The position numbers and the translations under genes were made by a program. Shown here piece by piece: positions 34,224 through 46,168 of a DNA stretch of 64,000 bases. Below the pieces are notes generated by a model. That model made no database searches and had not been told where the DNA came from. It was given only the letters and a program-made list of their open reading frames with translations. This stretch comes from Elymus sibiricus (Eukaryota; Streptophyta; Magnoliopsida; Poales; Poaceae), in assembly GCA_039707655.1 (NCBI GenBank), contig CM077676.1, forward strand, positions 374,484,114 to 374,548,113, in the 5' to 3' direction. Numbering within the stretch: the stretch's first letter is position 1; the number at the start of each line of letters is the position of its first letter.

Positions 34224-35747
34224 TGATGACCCACAAGTATAGGGGAGCAATCGTAGTCCTTTCGATAAGTAAGAGTGTCGAACCCAACGAGGAGCAGAAG
34301 GAAATGACAAGCGGTTTTCAGCAAGGTACTTTCTGCAAGAACTGAAATTATCAGTAATGAGTAGTTTGATAGCAAGGTAGTTTGTAACAAGTGACAAGTA
34401 GCAATAGTAACTAAGGTGCAGCAAGGTGGCCCAATCATTTTGTTGTAAAGGACAGGACGGAACAGTCTCTTATAATAAGCTAAGTGTTCTCGAGGACACA
34501 TGGGAATTTCATCTAGTCACTTTCATCATGTTTGTTTGATTCGCGTTCGCTACTTTGATAATTTGATATGTGGGTGGACCCGTGCTTGGGTGCTGTTCTT
34601 ACTTGAACAAGCCTCCCACTTATGATTAACCCCTCTCGCAAGCATCCGCAACTACGAAAGAAGAATTAAGATAAATCTAACCACAACATTAAACATATGG
34701 ATCCAAATCAGCCCCTTACGGAATAGAGCATAAACTAGGGTTTAAGCTTCTGTCACTCTAGCAACCCATCATCTAATTACTACTCCATAATGCATTCCCT
34801 TAGGACCAAAGATGGTGAAGTGTCATGTAGTCAACGTTCACATGACACCACTAAGAGAATCAACAACATACATATCATCAAAATATCGAACGAATACCAA
34901 ATTCACATGATTACTTATGACAAGATTTCTCCCATGTCCTCAAGAACAAAAGTAACTACTCACACATCATAGTCATGTCCAAGATCTGAGGGGTATTGAA
35001 TAGCATAATAGATCTGAACATATAATCTTCCACCAAATAAACCAACTAGCATCAACTACAAGATGTAATCAACACTACTAGCAACCCATAGGTACCAATC
35101 TGAGGTTTTGAGACAAAGATTGAATACAAGAGATGAACTAGGGTTTGAGATGAGATGGTGCTGGTGAAGATGTTCATGAAGATTGGTCCTCCCACGATGA
35201 GAGGGTTGTTGGTGATGACGATGGCTTCGATTTCCCCCTCCCGGAGGGAAGTATCCCCGGCGGAATCGCTCCGCCGGAGAGCAAAAGTGCTCCTGCCCAA
35301 GTTCCGCCTTGAGACGGCGGCACCCCGTCCCGAAAGTCTTCTTCTTATTTTTTTTCTAGGGCAAATGGGCTTATATACCAGAAGACGGGCACCGGAGGCT
35401 GGCCACGGACCCCATAAGCCACCAGGGCGCGCTTGGGGGGGGGGTGGGCGCGCCCTAGTGCCTCGTGGGCACCTGGGTGGCCCCCTCTGGTACTTCTTTT
35501 CTCCAATATTTTTTATTTATTCCAAAATAAATCTTCGTGAAATTTCAGCTCATTCAGATATGTGCAGAATAGGTATCTCTGACATAGCTTTTTCAGGTCC
35601 AGAATTCCAGCTGCCGGCAATCTCCCGCTTTATGTAAATCTTGCATGTTAAGAGAGAAAAGGCATTAGAATTGCTCCACAAAGTGTTATATTGATTGAAA
35701 ACACTATAAATAACAGTAGGAAAACATGATGCAAAATGGACGTATCA
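34224..35747 (-). repeat. N8 3' LTR (1524 bp)
   Basis: Plus strand TGATGACCCACAAG to AAAATGGACGTATCA. It has a TATATAAG box on the minus strand near 35370-35378 and a GC-rich inverted repeat at 35420-35458. The complement of the polypurine tract (ACTCCCCCAAGCTT) follows at 35748-35761. ORFs on the plus strand inside it are antisense LTR frames, not genes. Confidence 0.92.
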
Positions 35748-37323
35748 ACTCCCCCAAGCTTAGACCACGCTTGTTCTCAAGCGAAAGCCGATATTGAGAA
35801 TCATGTCCACGTGTTTAGAGAGAGAGAGGTGTCGATAAAAACAAAATACGGACATAGTAGCATCATGATCATTATTATAATAGCAATTTTCATTATCATA
35901 GAACTTCTCATGGGCAAGTAACAATTCATCACAACAACGAAGTATAAGGCATAAACTTTCTTGAAAACTAACAAACAATGTTCTCAGTCAACAATGCAAT
36001 TGCAATTCATCATATTTTCAGGAAGGGTCTCATGTAGGAGCTTTTTAGCAAGTCTACATACTCAACCATCATTTAGTCTTCTATGATTGCTAACACTCAC
36101 AACACATATATGGAGCAAAAAAATCAGCCAGACACATAGAAAGATAGGGGCTTATAATTTCGCCTCCGAACTTATTCACCTCAAGGGTGATGTCAACAAT
36201 AATAACTCATGATCACTCATATCCAACTGGATATATATGCCTAGATCTTTCCCCACCACATGATGCTTGCAAAAGAGAAAAATAAAAAGGAATAGAGGGG
36301 AACACTATTGACTCTTGCATAAAAAGTAAATAGATAAAGGTAAAAGATAGGCCCTTCGCAGAGGGAAGCAGAGGTTGTCATGCACTTTTTGTTTTTGGAT
36401 GCACAAGCTCTTAATGCAAAGGAATGTCACTTTATATTGCCCCTTGTGATAGCAACCTTTATTATGCAGTCCGTCGCTTTTATTTCTTTACCATGACAAG
36501 ATCGTACAAAGCTTATTTTCCCTTACAATAAAAGATCATACATATTTAGGAGCAATTTTTATTGCTTTATGCACCGATGACAACTTACTTGAAGGATCTT
36601 ATTCAATCCATAGGTAGGTATAGTGGACTCTCATGGAATGAAACTGGGTTTAAGGTTTTTGGATGCACAAGTAGTATCTCTACTTGGTGCGGATTTTTGG
36701 CTAGCAAAGATATTGGGCAAGCACCACATGATGGAGGATCTATGACAATATAGCTTCTATGTGAATATAAGCAAACATAATTCATTACATTGTCTTCCTT
36801 GTCCAACGTCAACAATTTGACATAAAATACTCAATGGGGTCTCACAATCATAAAAGATGTCCAAGATAGTGTATTTGCATGTGAATCTTCTCTTCCCTTA
36901 TTAATTTTCTTTCATGAATTGCATCATTGACCAATGCTATGTTTGTTAACTTTCAATAAATTTTACCACTTATACTTTTCTTTATGTAATGTCATTACTT
37001 TCCATAAGATTAGCATATGATCTTTTTTATTATTTTCATTGCTAGGATTGAAACATAAAAGTAAAGAAGCAAAAACTCAAGCTACTCTTTATTATATAAC
37101 TCTCAACTCAATTACATAGATAGATAGATCACGTAACTAGCACTCGAAACTAGATCATACTAAACTTTTATTCAACTAGATCACGAAATAACTAAGGATC
37201 GAACTAAAAATAGGTAAAGATAATAAAAGTGATGGTGATACGATACCGGGGCACCTCCCCCAAGCTTGGCACAAGCCAAGGGGAGTGCCCATACCCATGT
37301 ACTCAAGTTACTTTCTTCGGTGA
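35748..37323 (-). other. N8 3' non-coding region
   Basis: AT-rich, no credible ORF. A second copy of the polypurine-like motif is at its upstream side (CTCCCCCAAGCTT, near 37254-37267). Confidence 0.7.
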
Positions 37324-37848
37324 TCATGGTGGTGATGAAGTGGTGGGCTTGTCCTTCAACACATTCAATAGGATATCTTTCAAACTCTTTATTTCCCTGG
37401 ACAACTCTTGGAGGATGGTGGTGTTCCCTTGTACTTCAACCATGATATGCTTATTCTCTGGCCACCATGAGATTTTCCCTGCATCATTCTCACTTGGACG
37501 GGAGATATCCCAATTGGAAGGTATGTGCATACGAGGGGTGTTTTCAACACCATGATTGTGAACCAAATTATGAAAATTGTTCCAATGTAACCTGTGTGAG
37601 GGCCTCCTAGGTGGAAGCCCTCCTTGCACCTCAGGACTCCCATGACTTGTTGTACTTCTCATAGCTTGATGGGGGTTTGGAGTTGTAGAGATGCCGGCAA
37701 GAGTACCCCTCTCAGATGCCGGAGGGAGGACCTCTAGCGAATCCCCATCATCTTCTTCCATGGTGACCTCCTCCACTTCCTCTCTCCTGAGTTCCATCAG
37801 TAGCAACCAAGCATTGCCTCCCACATTGTTGGAGGAAGAAGAAGACAT
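37324..37848 (-). CDS. N8 accessory ORF downstream of pol
   Basis: Open minus-strand frame. I choose the ATG at 37848 (MSSSSSNNVGGNAW); an earlier ATG at 37884 is also possible. About 174 residues: acidic N-terminal stretch (VEEVTMEEDDGDSLEV), a basic middle (GGLPPRRPSHRLHWNNFHNLVHNH), and a C-terminal region with heptad-like spacing (MVEVQGNTTILQELSREIKSL). No signal peptide or membrane segment is evident, so it does not look like a classic envelope protein, though it sits where Athila elements carry an env-like ORF. Function unknown. It is intact in this copy. Confidence 0.6.
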   Translation of the reverse strand: MSSSSSNNVGGNAWLLLMELRREEVEEVTMEEDDGDSLEVLPPASERGTLAGISTTPNPHQAMRSTTSHGSPEVQGGLPPRRPSHRLHWNNFHNLVHNHGVENTPRMHIPSNWDISRPSENDAGKISWWPENKHIMVEVQGNTTILQELSREIKSLKDILLNVLKDKPTTSSPP

Positions 37849-37979
37849 AATGCCTGGCCTCGAAAATCTGACAGGAATCAACACAAAACAGGAACAGAGG
37901 AGAAACTTGCGAAGCGTTGTTCAAAACATACGGGAGTATATATAAAGAATTTTTATCTTGCAAAACAAGTATTCCAGAA

Positions 37980-38110
37980 GAAAACGGAGTCAGTAAGGCT
38001 CACGAGGGGCCCACGAGCCACCAGGGCATGCCCTGGGGGGTGGGCGCGCCCTGGTGCCTCGTGTGCACCTCGTGGGTCCCCTTGGCTATTTCTTATTTTT
38101 GTATTTTTTC
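37980..38110 (-). other. GC-rich LTR-like inverted repeat inside N8
   Basis: CCACCAGGGCATGCCCTGG with GGGTGGGCGCGCCCTGGTG at about 38020-38056 closely matches the GC-rich block of the N8 LTRs (35420-35458 and 44219-44252), although it lies in internal non-coding sequence near the pol end. Confidence 0.6.
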
Positions 38111-38191
38111 TAATATTCCAAAACTGACAGAAACTATTTTTATGGAATTTTTGGAGTCAGTTTACTTACCGTATCACGTACCTCTTCCTTT

Positions 38192-41100
38192 TCAAGGTTC
38201 TGGAGTGTTCTGGAAGGTCTCTCTTATGTATTCCTCCGGTGTCATAGTTTGAATAATGTTAGTTTCAACATTAATAGGTGTACCTGAGATGTAATGCTTA
38301 ATTCTTTGCCCATTGACCACCTTCGGATTAGTGCCTTCGGCGTTATTGATCTTAATGGCTCCAGAGCGATAAACTTCCTCGATGATATACGGTCCTTCCC
38401 ATTTAGAGAGAAGTTTTCCTACAAAAAATCTAAAACGAGAATTGTACAATAGAACATACTCACCCACTTTGAATTCCCGTTTTTGAATTCGTTTATCATG
38501 CCATCTTTTAACTTTTTCTTTAAACAATTTGGCGTTTTCATAAGCTTGGGTTCTCCATTCATCTAGCGAGCTAATATCGAATAACCTCTTTTCACCGGCA
38601 AGTTTAAAATCATAATTGAGTTCTTTAATTGCCCAATATGCTTTATGTTCTAACTCAAGAGGTAAATGACATGCTTTTCCATAAACCATTTTATAAGGAG
38701 ACATACCCATAGGATTTTTATAAGCGGTTCTATAAGCCCATAATGCATCGTCAAGTTTCTTAGACCAATTCTTTCTAGATCTATTGACGGTCTTTTGCAA
38801 AATTAGCTTTATTTCTCTATTGCTCAATTCAACTTGACCACTAGATTGAGGGTGATAGGGAGATGTAATTCTATGGTTGACATCATATTTAGCAAGCATT
38901 TTATGGAATGCACCACGAATAAAATGTGAACCACCATCAGTCATTAAATATCTAGGGACTCCGAACCTCGGGAAAATAACTTCTTTAAGCATTTTAATAG
39001 AAGTGTTATGATCAGCACTACTAGTTGGAATAGCTTCTACCCACTTAGTAACACAATCAACAGCAACTAAAATATGTGTATACCCATTAGAGGAAGGAAA
39101 AGGTCCCATATAATCAAATCCCCAAACATCAAATGGTTCAATAACAAGTGAATAATTCATAGGCATTTCCTGACGTCTACCAATATTACCAATTCTTTGA
39201 CATTCATCACAAGATAAGACAAACTTACGAGCATCCTTGAAAAGAGTAGGCCAATAAAAACCAGATTGTAGTACCTTATGTGCAGTTCTGTCTCCCGCAT
39301 GGTGCCCTCCGTAAGCCTCGGAATGACACTTCCGTAGGATTTGTTCCTGTTCATGCTCAGGTATACAACGTCTAATAATACCATCTACTCCTTCTTTATA
39401 AAGATGTGGGTCATCCCAGAAGTAATGTCTTAAATCGAAGAAGAACTTTTTCTTTTATTGGTATGTGAAACTAGGTGGTATAAATTTAGCAACAATATAA
39501 TTAGCATAGTCTGCATACCAAGGAACATTACGAGAAGCATTTATGACAGCTAATTGCTCATCGGGAAAACTATCATCAATAGGCAGTGGGTCATCAAGAA
39601 TATTTTTCAGCCTAGACAAGTTATCAGCTATGGGGTTCTCAGCTTCCTTCCTATCAGTAATATGCAAGTCAAATTCTTGTAGCAATAGAACCCACCTAAT
39701 GAGTCTAGGTTTAGCATCTTTCTTTTCCATAAGGTATTTAATAGCAGCATGATCAGTGTGAACAATTACTTTAGAATCAACTATGTAAGATCTAAATTTA
39801 TCACATGCAAACACAGCTGCCAGAAATTCTTTCTCAGTAGTAGCATAATTTCGTTGAGCACTGTCTAGAGTTTTACTAGCATAATGGATAACATTTAATT
39901 TCTTATCAACTCTTTATCCTAGAACAGCACCAACAGCATAATCACTAGCATCACACATAATTTCAAAAGGCAAGTTCCAATCAGGTGGTTGAACAATAGG
40001 TGAAGAGGTTAAGGCTTTCTTAAGTGTTTCGAAGGCTTCTACACAATCATCATCAAAAACAAATGGAACATCTTTTTGCAAGAGATTAGTAAGAGGCCTA
40101 GAAATTTTAGAGAAGTATTTAATAAACCTCCTATAGAATCCAGCATGACCGAGGAAATTTCTTATACCTTTAATATCTTTAGGACATGGCATTTTCTCAA
40201 TTGCATCAACTTTAGCCTTATCTACTTCAATACCTCGTTCAAAAATTTTATGCCCCAAGACAATACCTTCATTCACCATAAAGTGGCACTTCTCCCAATT
40301 CAAGACAAGATTAGTTTGATCACATCTCTCCAAAACTCGATCAAGGTTGCTTAAGCAATCATTAAAAGAAGTTCCGTAAACGGAAAAATCGTCCATGAAA
40401 ACCTCAACAATCTTTTCACAAAAGTCAGAGAATATAACAGTCATACATCTTTGAAAGGTAGCAGGTGCATTGCATAAACCAAAAACCATACGTCTATAAG
40501 CATAAGTTCCAAAAGGACAAGTAAAGGTGGTTTTCTCTTGGTCGGCTTGCGATACAGGTATTTGAGAGAAACCAGAATATCCATCAAGAAAGCAAAAGTG
40601 TGTATGCTTGGACAATCTTTCTAACATTTGATCAATAAAAGGTAAGGGGTAATGATCTTTTCTAGTGGCTTTGTTTAATTTTCTAAAATCAATTACCATC
40701 CTATAACCAGTTACAATTCTTTTTGGAATGAGTTCATTTTTATCGTTAGGAACAACAGTAATGCCTCCTTTCTTAGGGACACAATGAACGGGACTTACCC
40801 ATCTACTATCAGCTATGGGATAGATTGTACCTGCTTCCAGAAGCTTTAATATTTCAGTTCTTACCACCTCCTTCATCTTAGGATTTAATCGTCGTTGGTG
40901 GTCGACAACTGGTTTAGCATCAGGCTCCATATTAATTTTGTGCTGACATAGAGTGGGACTAATGCCCTTAAGATCATCAAGAATATATCCAATAGCAGCA
41001 CGGTGCTTCCTCAGAGTTTTCAGTAATCTCTTTTCTTCATGCTCTGAAAGGTTAGCACTAATAATAACAGGATATATCTTCGTTTCATCTAGATAAGCAT

Positions 41101-42919
41101 ATTTCAATGTATCAGGCAATTGTTTCAATTCAAATACAGGGTCACCCTTAGGTGGAGGAGGACCTCCAAGAGTTTCAACAGGCAAATTGTGTTTAAGGAT
41201 AGGTGGTTGATCAAAGAACATCTTATCTATTTCACTTCTTTCATTCATGTGCATATCATTTTCATGGTCTAGCAAATATTGTTCTAACGGATCAGTAGGA
41301 GGTACGGCAGTAGAAGCAAGATCAATAATTTCATCTTTACTAGGCAATTCTTTATCGTGAGGATGTCTACGAAACTTAGAGAAATTAAATTCATGAGATA
41401 TCTCACCAAAGTTAACACTGACAGTTTCTTTAGCGCAATCAATCTTAGCATTAACAGTGTTCAAGAAAGGTCTACCAAATATAATGGGAGAAAAATTATC
41501 TTGTGGAGAACCGAGGACTAGAAAATCAGTAGGGTATTTTATTTTTCCACACAACACTTCAACATCTCTAACGATCCCAAGCGGCGTAATAGTATCTCTA
41601 TTAGCAAGCTTAATAGTAACATCAGTGTCCTCTATTTCAATAGGTGCAATATCATTCATAATTTCTTGATATAAGGTAAACATAATAGCACTCACACTAG
41701 CACCCAAATCACATAAGCCATGATAACAATGATCTCCTATTTTAACAGAGACAACAGGCATGCCAACGACATGTTTATTTTTATCTTTAGGATCGGGCTT
41801 AGCAATTCTAGTAGCTTCATCATAGAAGTAAATAACATGCCCATCTATATTATCAACCAAGAGATCTTTAACCATAGCAACATTAGGTTCAACTTTAATT
41901 TGTTCAGAGGGTCTAGGTGTTCTAATATTACTTTTGTTAACCATAGTTGAAACTTTAGCATGTTCCTTAATCCTAACAGGAAAAGGTGGTTTATCAATAT
42001 AAGCGATGGGCACAACTGGATCAACATTGTAAATGATAGTTTCTTCTTTAACTATAACGGGTTCCTCAATCTTTTATTTAATAGGGGAATGATATTTAAA
42101 CCACTTCTCCTTAGGGAGATCAACATGAGTAGCAAATGATTCACAAAAGGAGGCTACTATCTCAGAGTCAAGTCCATATTTAGTGCTAAACTTATGAAAG
42201 GCATCGGTATCCATAAAAGATTTAACACAATCAAACTCAAGTATTATAAATGACTCATTACCTTCGTCGAGTTCCCAATCTTCAGAGTTGTGTTTAATTC
42301 TTTCCAGAAGATCCCATCTGAATTCAATAGTTTTCTTCATAAAGGAGCCAGTCGAAGAAGAATCAAGCATGGTTCGATCATCATGAGAAAGCCGTGCATA
42401 AAAATTTTGTAAGATAATTTCTCTTGTGAGCTCATGATTGGGACATGTGTACATCATGTACTTAAGCCTCCCCCAAGCTTGAGCGATGCTTTCTCCTTCA
42501 CGAGGCCAAAAATTATATATATAATTCCAATCACGATGAACCAGATGCATAGGATAAAACTTTTGATGAAATTCCAATTTCAATCGATTCCAATCCCACG
42601 TTCCAATATCATCACATAGCCTATACCATGTCAATGCCTTTCCCTTCAAAGATAAAGGAAAAACCTTCTTCTTAACTTCATCTTCGGGTAAACCTGCAAG
42701 CTTAAATAATCCACAAACTTCATCCACATAGATTAGGTGCATATCAGGATGTAGTGTTCCATCTCCTGCATAAGAATTAGCTAGCAGTTTCTCTATCATA
42801 CCTGAAGGAATCTCATAATAAATATTTTCAGTAGGTGCAGTAGGTTGAGGAGCAACTCTTTGTGCTTCCGGTCGAGGTGAAGATACCCCAAACAAACCCC
42901 TCAAAGGATTACTTTCCAT
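38192..42919 (-). pseudogene. N8 gag-pol polyprotein, three stop codons, no frameshift
   Basis: A single frame from ATG 42919 (MESNPLRGLF) to the stop at 38192, 1576 codons. It is interrupted only by TAA at 42074-42076 (gag/protease), 39914-39916 (RT/RNase H) and 39455-39457 (RNase H/integrase). Order: gag core (WYRLCDDIGTWDWNRLKLEF), protease (CDLGASVSAI), RT with VIDFRKLNKATRKDHYPLPF, FLDGYSGFSQI and FMDD at 40388-40399, RNase H ([26 protein letters not shown]), integrase with a His-Cys zinc region ([20 protein letters not shown]...C), and DDE residues in [15 protein letters not shown] and [10 protein letters not shown]. No CCHC knuckle was found in gag. All catalytic residues look intact, so only the stops argue against function. 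Confidence 0.9.
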
Positions 42920-42995
42920 AGTGACAAGTGACAATAAATTCAGCACGTAATATAAATGTTTCCTTACCAAATTCCACTCACCAAAGGCGCTTCAT

Positions 42996-43013
42996 TCCCC
43001 GGCAACGGCACCA
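42996..43013 (-). other. N8 primer binding site (tRNA-Asp type)
   Basis: The minus strand reads TGGTGCCGTTGCCGGGGA, one mismatch from the tRNA-Asp complement, 11 bases from the 5' LTR. Confidence 0.85.
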
Positions 43014-43024
43014 GAAAAGAGTCT

Positions 43025-44542
43025 TCATGACCCACAAGTATAGGGGATCAATCGTAGTCCTTTCGATAAGTAAGAGTGTCGAACCCAATGAGGAGCAGAA
43101 GGAAATGCCAAGCGGTTTTCAGCAAGGTACTTTCTGCAAGCACTGAAATTATCGGTAACGACTAGTTTGATAGCAAGGTAGTTTGTAACAAGTGACAAGT
43201 AGCAATAGTAACTAAGGTGCAGCAAGGTAGCCCAATCCTTTTGTTGCAAAGGACAGGCCGGAATAGTCTCTTATAATAAGCTAAGCGTTCTCGAGGACAC
43301 ATGGGAATTTCATCTAGTCACTTTCATCATGTTTGTTTGATTCGCGTTCGCTACTTTGATAATTTGATATGTGGGTGGACCGGTGCTTGGGTGCTGTTCT
43401 TACTTGAACAAGCCTCCCACTTATGATTAACCCCTCTCGCAAGCATCCGCAACTACGAAAGAAGAGTTAAGATAAATCTAACCATAGCATTAAACATATG
43501 GATCCAAATCAGCCCCTTACGGAATAGCGTATAAAGTAGGGTTTAAGCTTCTGTCACTCTAGCAACCCATCATCTAATTACTACTCCACAATGCATTCCC
43601 TTAGGTCCAAAGATGGTGAAGTGTCATGTAGTCGACGTTCACATGACACCACTAAGAGAATCAACAACATACATATCATCAAAATATCGAACGAATACCA
43701 AATTCACATGATCACTTATGACAAGATTTCTCCCATGTCCTCAAGAACAAAAGTAACTACTCACACATCATAGTCATGTCCAAGATCAGAGGGGTATTGA
43801 ATAGCATAATAGATCTGAACATATAATCTTCCACCAAATAAACCAACTAGCATCAACTACAAGATGTAATCAACACTACTAGCAACCCACAGGTACCAAT
43901 CTGATGTTTTGAGACAAAGATTGAATACAAGAGATGAACTAGGGTTTGAGATGAGATGGTGCTGGTGAAGATGTTGATGAAGATTGGTCCTACCACGATG
44001 AGAGGGTTGTTGGTGATGACGATGGCTTCGATTTCCCCCTCCCGGAAAGAAGTATCCCCGGCGGAATCGCTCCGTCGAAGAGCAAAAGTGCTCCTGCCCA
44101 AGTTCCGCCTCGAGACGGCGACGCCGCGTCCCGAAAGTCTTCTTCTTATTTTTCCTAGGGTAAACGGGCTTATATACCAGAAGATGGGCACCGGAGGCTG
44201 GCCAGGGGCCCCACAAGCCACCAGGGCATGCCTGGGGGGTGGGCGTGCCCTGGTGCCTCGTGGGCACCTGGGTGGCCCCCTCTGGTACTTCTTTTCTCCA
44301 ATATTTTTTATTTATTCCAAAATGAATCTCCGTGAAATTTCAGCTCATTTGGAGATGTGCAGAATAGGTATCTCTGACATAGCTTTTTTTGGTCCAGAAT
44401 TCCAGCTGCCGGCAATCTCCCTCCTTATGTAAATCTTGCATGTTAAGAGAGAAAAGGCATTAGAATTGCTCCACAAAGTGTTATATTGATTGAAAACACT
44501 ATAAATAACAGTAGGAAAACATGATGCAAAATGGACGTATCA
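43025..44542 (-). repeat. N8 5' LTR (1518 bp)
   Basis: Plus strand TCATGACCCACAAG (first G of TG changed to C) to AAAATGGACGTATCA, followed by TSD CACTA. TATATAAG near 44169-44177 on the minus strand and a GC-rich inverted repeat at 44219-44252. Confidence 0.92.
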
Positions 44543-44640
44543 CACTAAACTATCGCGTAGTCATCATTTCTTGCCTGCAAGACGTTCATAGCCTCTAGAT
44601 TGGCGGGAGCGGGTGGCACACCTAGCGGCCCATCAAGGAC
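44543..44640 (-). pseudogene. N5 gag N-terminal fragment between N8 and N9
   Basis: 98 bases of Copia gag coding sequence on the minus strand (LEAMNVLQARNDDYAIV is readable), ending in a premature stop close to the N8 junction. It joins 34223 after removal of N8 and one TSD copy. This shows N8 and N9 inserted fewer than 100 bases apart. Confidence 0.75.
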
Positions 44641-46000
44641 TGATACGTCTCTAATGTATCTATAATTTTTTATTGTTTCATGCTATTATATCATCAATCT
44701 TGGATGCTTTATATGCATTTTACGCTATTTCATATCATTTTTTGGGACTAACCTATTAACCTAGTGCCCAGTGCCAGTTCCTGTTTTTTGCTTGTCTTTG
44801 GCTTTTCAGAAAATCAATATCAAACAAAATCCAAACGGAATGAAATCTTTAAAATGATTTTTTCTGGACCAGAAGGGACACTAGAAGGTTCGGGAGGAGG
44901 CTAGAAGAGATACGAGAGAGCCACGAGCTCACAGGGTGCACCCAAGGGGGGTAGGCGCGCCCCCTGAGCTCGTGGGCTTCACGCAGCTCCGTTTCACCTA
45001 ATTCCACATCTATAAATTCCCAAATATTCCCAAACTAATATAGAGACACTTGAAATAACTTTTTCGCCCCCGCAAGCATCTGTTCTTACGTGATCCCATC
45101 TGGAGGCCTTTTCCGGTAATCTGCCGGAGGGAGAATCGATCACGAAGGGCTTCTACATCAACCTTGCTACCCTTTTGATGATGTGTGAGTAGTTCACCAC
45201 AGACCTATGGGTCCATAGCTAGTAGCTAGATGGCTTCTTCTCTCTCTTTGATCTTCAATACAATGTTCTACTCGATCTCCTTGGAGTCTATCCGATGTAA
45301 TCTTCTTTTGTGGTGTGTTTGTTGGGATCCAATGAATTGTGCGTTCATGATCAGATTATTCATTGAAAGTAATTGATTCTTTTCTAAACTTTATTATGCA
45401 TGATTATTATAGCTTTGTATTTCTCTCCGATCTATCCATTTGGTTTGGCCAACTAGACTGATTTATCTTCAGTGGGAGAGGTGCTTTGTAGTGAGTTCAA
45501 TCCTGCGGTGTACTCACCCAGTGACAGAAGGTGACGGGTTACGAATTGTATGGTTGCTACTAAGGATAAAATGATGAGGTTTATTCATATTGATTGAGTT
45601 TACTTTGTCTACATCATGTCATCTTGCTTAAGGCGTTACTCTGTTTGTCATGAACTTAATACCATAGATGCATGCTGGATAGCGGTCGATTGGTGGAGTG
45701 TGACGCTCCCGGCCCGACCGTGCACTAATCATACATGCAAATGCACATGATCAAGCCTAAGGACTCACTTGAAGATATCACAACACAACTCTAAACACAA
45801 ATAAAAGTCATACAAGCTTTATATTACAAGCCAGGGGCCTCGAGGGCTCGAATACATAAGCTCGTGTACAAGCGTTAGCAGAAGCAACAATAATACCTGA
45901 GTACAGACATAAAGTTAAACAAGTCTGCCTTAAGAAGGCTAAGCAAAACAACGACACTAGATCGAAAAGGCGCAGGCCTCCTGCCTGGGAGCCTCCGAGT

Positions 46001-46095
46001 CTACTCCTGGTCGTCGGTCTCCATGTAGTAGTAGGCTCCACCGGTAGGGTAGTAGTAGTCGTCGGCGGGAGCAGCTGGCTCCTGGGCTCCGTCAT
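46001..46095 (-). other. Coding-like block 2 in the N10 3' LTR (copy at 57647-57741)
   Basis: 95 bases reading on the minus strand DDGAQEPAAPADDYYYPTGG, then AYYYMETDDQE and a TAG. It is preceded by a pyrimidine tract and GCAACCAG, a good splice-acceptor shape. The block shows no difference between the two LTRs, while about 20 bases just past the stop show three. Peptide is acidic and Tyr-rich; function unknown. Confidence 0.5.
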
Positions 46096-46145
46096 CTGGT
46101 TGCAGCAATCGGGTATGGAAAAAAAGGGGAAGCAAAGCAACCGTG

Positions 46146-46168
46146 TGTACTCATCCAAAGTACTCGCA
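46146..46168 (-). promoter_or_regulatory. GTACTC/GAGTAC arms in the N10 LTR
   Basis: In the 5' LTR copy (about 57789-57810) the arms GAGTAC and GTACTC flank a 9-base loop. Here one arm has a base change (GTGTAC). The same arms occur in the N2 LTR. Confidence 0.45.

Larger units (their letters stand above)
34224..44542 (-). mobile_element. N8: nearly intact Athila-lineage Gypsy element
   Basis: 10,319-bp minus-strand element with perfect TSD CACTA (34219-34223 and 44543-44547). LTRs are 34224-35747 and 43025-44542. The internal part has a tRNA-Asp-type primer site, one polyprotein frame with only three stop codons, and an extra ORF downstream of pol. A 120-base LTR stretch compared by eye (34561-34680 and 43361-43480) has two differences, consistent with a fairly young insertion. 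FMDD in RT, the DLGASVS protease and the downstream ORF position fit Athila-type elements (Sabrina-like in Triticeae, name tentative). Confidence 0.93.
22635..44640 (-). mobile_element. N5: Copia element of BARE1/WIS/Angela type, in pieces
   Basis: The minus-strand host element of the whole window. Own sequence: 22635-23774 (3' LTR part, polypurine tract, RNase H), 30963-34223 (RT, integrase, protease, gag), 44543-44640 (gag N-terminal part). It continues past both window ends: the rest of the 3' LTR is left of N1, and the 5' LTR is right of N9. Gene order protease-integrase-RT-RNase H defines Ty1/Copia. The LTR end (minus strand TGTTGGCAATATGCCCTAG) is the familiar BARE1/Angela start with one change. 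It is interrupted by N2, N6, N8 and N9 and broken by stops and frameshifts. Confidence 0.9.

Noticed and set aside
35155..35637. Plus-strand ORF of 160 codons, with a relative at 43956-44432
   Set aside because: Both lie antisense inside the N8 LTR pair; similarity is due to LTR duplication.
39157..39384. Separate minus-strand ORF in N8
   Set aside because: Shadow frame; the true N8 polyprotein frame is open through this region.
45808..46158. Minus-strand ORF of 116 codons in the N10 LTR
   Set aside because: Runs over coding-like block 2 in another frame and is not open in the 5' LTR copy.
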